NCBI GenBank assembly: GCA_038324085.1
Contig: JBBQHP010000001.1
Location: 154,660 to 218,659 of the forward strand
Direction of reading: 5' to 3'
Length of the DNA: 64,000 nucleotides
DNA from: Ga0077523 sp038324085
GTDB taxonomy: Bacteria > Pseudomonadota > Gammaproteobacteria > Burkholderiales > Ga0077523
The notes beneath the pieces are model-generated. The model was not told where the DNA came from. It ran no database searches and worked only from the letters and a program-made list of their open reading frames with translations. The translations under genes were made by a program, and so were the position numbers. Below, one piece after another: positions 61,905 through 64,000 of this stretch (position 1 is its first letter; each line of letters begins with the position of its first letter).

Positions 61905-62719
61905 CACGCGACCTTCGCGAATGCGGCGTAGGCTCGCAAGACCTCCGCGCGAAGGCATTCCCAGATGCGCCGGCGTATCTCGAGGAACTCGGGGGCGAGA
62001 CGGGCTTCCGCGACGTCACGCGGGCGCGGCAACCTGATATCGAACTCCGCCACCGGACTGGACGCAGGGCCTGCCGAGAACACGATGACCCGGTCGGACA
62101 AGGCGATGGCTTCCTCGAGATCGTGAGTCACGAACAGGACCGATTTGCGATCCAACTGCCACAGGGCGAGAAGTTCGTTCTCCATCAGACTGCGAGTCTG
62201 TACGTCGAGCGCGGAGAAGGGCTCGTCCATCAGCAGCACCTTCGGGTCGAGAATCAAGGTCTGCGCGAGCGCCACGCGTTTGCGCATTCCGCCGGACAGT
62301 TCGTGCGGATAGCGATCAGCAAAACCGTGCAGACCCACCCGTGCGAGCCATTCGCGAGCTCGCGAGCGCGCGTTGGTCGGCGCAATTCCACGCAACTCAA
62401 GGCCCACCGCGACATTGTCCAGCGCCGTCTTCCACGGCATCAGCGCGTCGGCTTGAAACAGGTAACCGGCTTCGCGATTCACGCCTTCGAGCGGCTCGCC
62501 GCGCACCAGCACCCGACCCGCTGCGGGGACGAGCAGCCCTGCAGCCGCATTGAGCAGGGTTGTCTTGCCGCAACCGGTGGGTCCGACCACGCTGACGAAC
62601 TCATGCTCACCGACGACGAGGGAGGTCTCCCGCACCGCCTCGTAGTGGGAGCCGTTCCGTCCCAAGAATGCGCAAGTGATGCGCTCGAGCCGCAGCGCCT
62701 CGGCAGAAGGCGGCGTCAC
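61904..62719 (-). CDS. SsuB/TauB-type ABC transporter ATPase
   Basis: 271 residues. Walker A GPTGCGKTT, Q-loop in YLFQADALMPWKTALDNVAVG (a hallmark of this subfamily), signature LSGGMRKRVALAQTL, Walker B VLLMDEPFSALD and switch His in FVTHDLEEA. All are canonical. GTG start at 62719 overlaps the binding-protein stop (GTGA); a longer open frame upstream lies inside the binding-protein gene and is not coding. It powers uptake through the adjacent permease. Confidence 0.93.
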   Translation of the reverse strand: MTPPSAEALRLERITCAFLGRNGSHYEAVRETSLVVGEHEFVSVVGPTGCGKTTLLNAAAGLLVPAAGRVLVRGEPLEGVNREAGYLFQADALMPWKTALDNVAVGLELRGIAPTNARSRAREWLARVGLHGFADRYPHELSGGMRKRVALAQTLILDPKVLLMDEPFSALDVQTRSLMENELLALWQLDRKSVLFVTHDLEEAIALSDRVIVFSAGPASSPVAEFDIRLPRPRDVAEARLAPEFLEIRRRIWECLRAEVLRAYAAFAKVA

Positions 62720-63732
62720 GGATACTTCTTCAAAGCCTGTTCGACGAACTTGTTGGTGTAGGTCTGCCCGAGCCAAAGCACCGGGGCCCGGCGTACGGCC
62801 GCGTTGTGCTGGCGCAACACCTCGTAGCTGTTCCTGACCAAGTTCTTCGATATGCGACCATCCTTGGAATAGGTGTTCCTGAGCTTCTGATATGCCGAAA
62901 GGTAGAGCGTGCGATCGCCGAACAGGTACTCGGGTGGCACCGTGTCGGCGATCTCGTCGGGTGTCGCGTTCTGGAGCCACTTGAGGGCCCGCACCATGGC
63001 ATTGGTCAACGCCTGCACGATCGCGGGATGCTCCTCCACGAAGGAGGTTTTCGTATACAGCGTAGCCGCCGGCAGCGGTCCGCCGAAGACCGCACGCACA
63101 CCCGCGTCGGTTGTCGTCTCCACCACCACTTTCAGATCCCCGGAATGCTCGAGCAGGGACATGACCGGTTCGGCGCCCGACAAGGCATCGATACGCCCCG
63201 TGCGCATAGCAGCGACCGCCGTCGAGCCGGTGCCCACCCCGACCCACGACACGTCATCGGCGGTGAGCCCGACCGAAGACAAGAGGTGATTCACCAGCAT
63301 CTGCGTACTGGACCCGGGCGCGCTGATGCCTATCGTCATCCCTTTTAGGTCCTTCGGCCACGTGTAGTCGGCCGCCTTCGCTCGCGAAATTCCCAGGGAG
63401 ATTCCCGGATTCGTGTTCTGCAGGACAAAGGCTTCCACTTTCTGCCCCAGGGTCTGCATCGTGATGGTGTGCTCGAAGGCACCCGAGACGACATCCGCGC
63501 TGCCCCCGATCATCGCCTGCAGCGCCTTCGCCCCGCCGGGAAAATCGTTGATCTCGACGTCCAGGCCTTCGTCCTGGAAGTAACCGAGACGATCGGCTAT
63601 TGCGAGAGGCAGGTAGTACAGGGTGGTTTTGCCGCCCACCGCAAGAACGACGCGGGTCCCGGCAGATGCGGCCTGGGACGATATTGCCAACCCAACGAAC
63701 AACGCGAGCAGAAGCCGGAGGAAAGTGCGCAT
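62716..63732 (-). CDS. SsuA/NMT1-type ABC transporter substrate-binding protein
   Basis: 338 residues. Sec signal peptide at about residues 1-24 (FLRLLLALFVGLAISSQAASA, cleaved before GTRV). An NMT1/THI5-like domain follows, with YYLPLAIADRLGYFQDEGLDVEI and the GGAKALQAMIGGSADVV motif. Possible ligands in this family are sulfonates, taurine, nitrate, pyrimidine precursors or aromatic acids; none can be chosen from sequence. First gene of the coupled operon; the ATG at 63732 has only a weak ribosome binding site. Confidence 0.92.
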   Translation of the reverse strand: MRTFLRLLLALFVGLAISSQAASAGTRVVLAVGGKTTLYYLPLAIADRLGYFQDEGLDVEINDFPGGAKALQAMIGGSADVVSGAFEHTITMQTLGQKVEAFVLQNTNPGISLGISRAKAADYTWPKDLKGMTIGISAPGSSTQMLVNHLLSSVGLTADDVSWVGVGTGSTAVAAMRTGRIDALSGAEPVMSLLEHSGDLKVVVETTTDAGVRAVFGGPLPAATLYTKTSFVEEHPAIVQALTNAMVRALKWLQNATPDEIADTVPPEYLFGDRTLYLSAYQKLRNTYSKDGRISKNLVRNSYEVLRQHNAAVRRAPVLWLGQTYTNKFVEQALKKYP

Positions 63733-63913
63733 GGACGAATCGTACCGTGCCTTGGGTCTGAGAGAACACATCCGGGTCCAAGCGAACGAGCGCCCGAGCA
63801 GCGTTGGATCGTCCTGTTCGAGGCGCTCGTTCTCTCGGTGCCGGTGGCAAATCTCGTCGCTAGTGGACTGTAACGTTTGAATAGGAAGTATCATTACACC
63901 TGCGGAGGGTGCA

Positions 63914-64000
63914 ATGAACTTGACCGAAACCGAAGTCATGGAACTGCAGCGGCGAGCCAGCGCAAGGACGGAGAGAGCGGATTCGGCCCGCCATGCTCGG
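63914..64000 (+). mobile_element. Start of an IS630-type transposase (cut by window edge)
   Basis: 29 codons (MNLTETEVMELQRRASARTE...), with GGAGG five to six bases upstream of the ATG. The sequence matches the helix-turn-helix N-terminus typical of IS630-family transposases (NLTETE... LQRRARSRTERAD). The left terminal inverted repeat probably lies in the 181-bp gap before it, possibly near the CTAGTGGACTG at about 63,860, since IS630 elements insert at TA. Only the first few percent of the gene is visible, so the family call is tentative. Confidence 0.6.

Overview
The window is a GC-rich chromosomal segment that looks betaproteobacterial. Two conserved housekeeping neighbourhoods point that way: argH diverging from an AlgZ/AlgR-type LytTR two-component pair followed by hemC-hemD-hemX-hemY-ppc, and hemA-prfA-prmC followed by a CGFS glutaredoxin. 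The assignment is inferred from gene order, codon composition and protein families. No rRNA or other taxonomic marker is present, and I recognised no tRNA or CRISPR array.

Layout. 1-6562 (minus): tail of a haem operon (hemC, hemD, hemX, hemY) running into ppc, which is cut by the window edge. 6786-8578 (minus): response regulator and sensor kinase. 8723-10931 (plus): argH and a short-chain dehydrogenase. 11041-15709 (plus): a complete five-gene LIV-type (HAAT) ABC importer. 15764-26884 (plus): three GGDEF/EAL cyclic-di-GMP proteins, interspersed with a trans-sulfuration PLP enzyme and dsbB. The third has its EAL domain cut by an in-frame TAA. 26996-28252 (plus): a DUF1272 mini-protein, a VOC metalloenzyme and methylglyoxal synthase. 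28331-31297: a family III CoA-transferase and an acyl-CoA dehydrogenase (minus), with an orphan chemoreceptor-tip fragment (plus) between them. 31362-35291 (minus): hemA-prfA-[81-bp in-frame repeat]-prmC, then a monothiol glutaredoxin and its terminator.

35398-60033 (minus) is one uninterrupted 8,211-codon gene filling 38 percent of the window. Its product carries, in order, an LEPR-XLL-type N-terminal motif, an unrecognised N-terminal module present in about four copies, a large RTX calcium-binding block, a six- to seven-bladed WSDxRxG-type repeat domain, five parallel beta-helix modules separated by Ig/CBM-like linkers, a string of cadherin/PKD-like domains, and a cohesin-like plus dockerin-like C-terminus. 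It is most likely a giant surface or secreted adhesin or scaffold. No type I secretion genes lie nearby. About 610 bp upstream on the same strand is a tiny membrane-protein gene with its own terminator, preceded by an eight-codon leader.

61140-63732 (minus): a SsuABC/TauABC-like importer with every junction translationally coupled. The right edge holds the start of an IS630-type transposase.

The haem, arginine, translation-termination and redox genes are core functions. The c-di-GMP cluster, the giant protein and the edge transposase are the accessory part. A link between the c-di-GMP enzymes and the giant adhesin is plausible by analogy with other large adhesins, but nothing in the sequence proves it.
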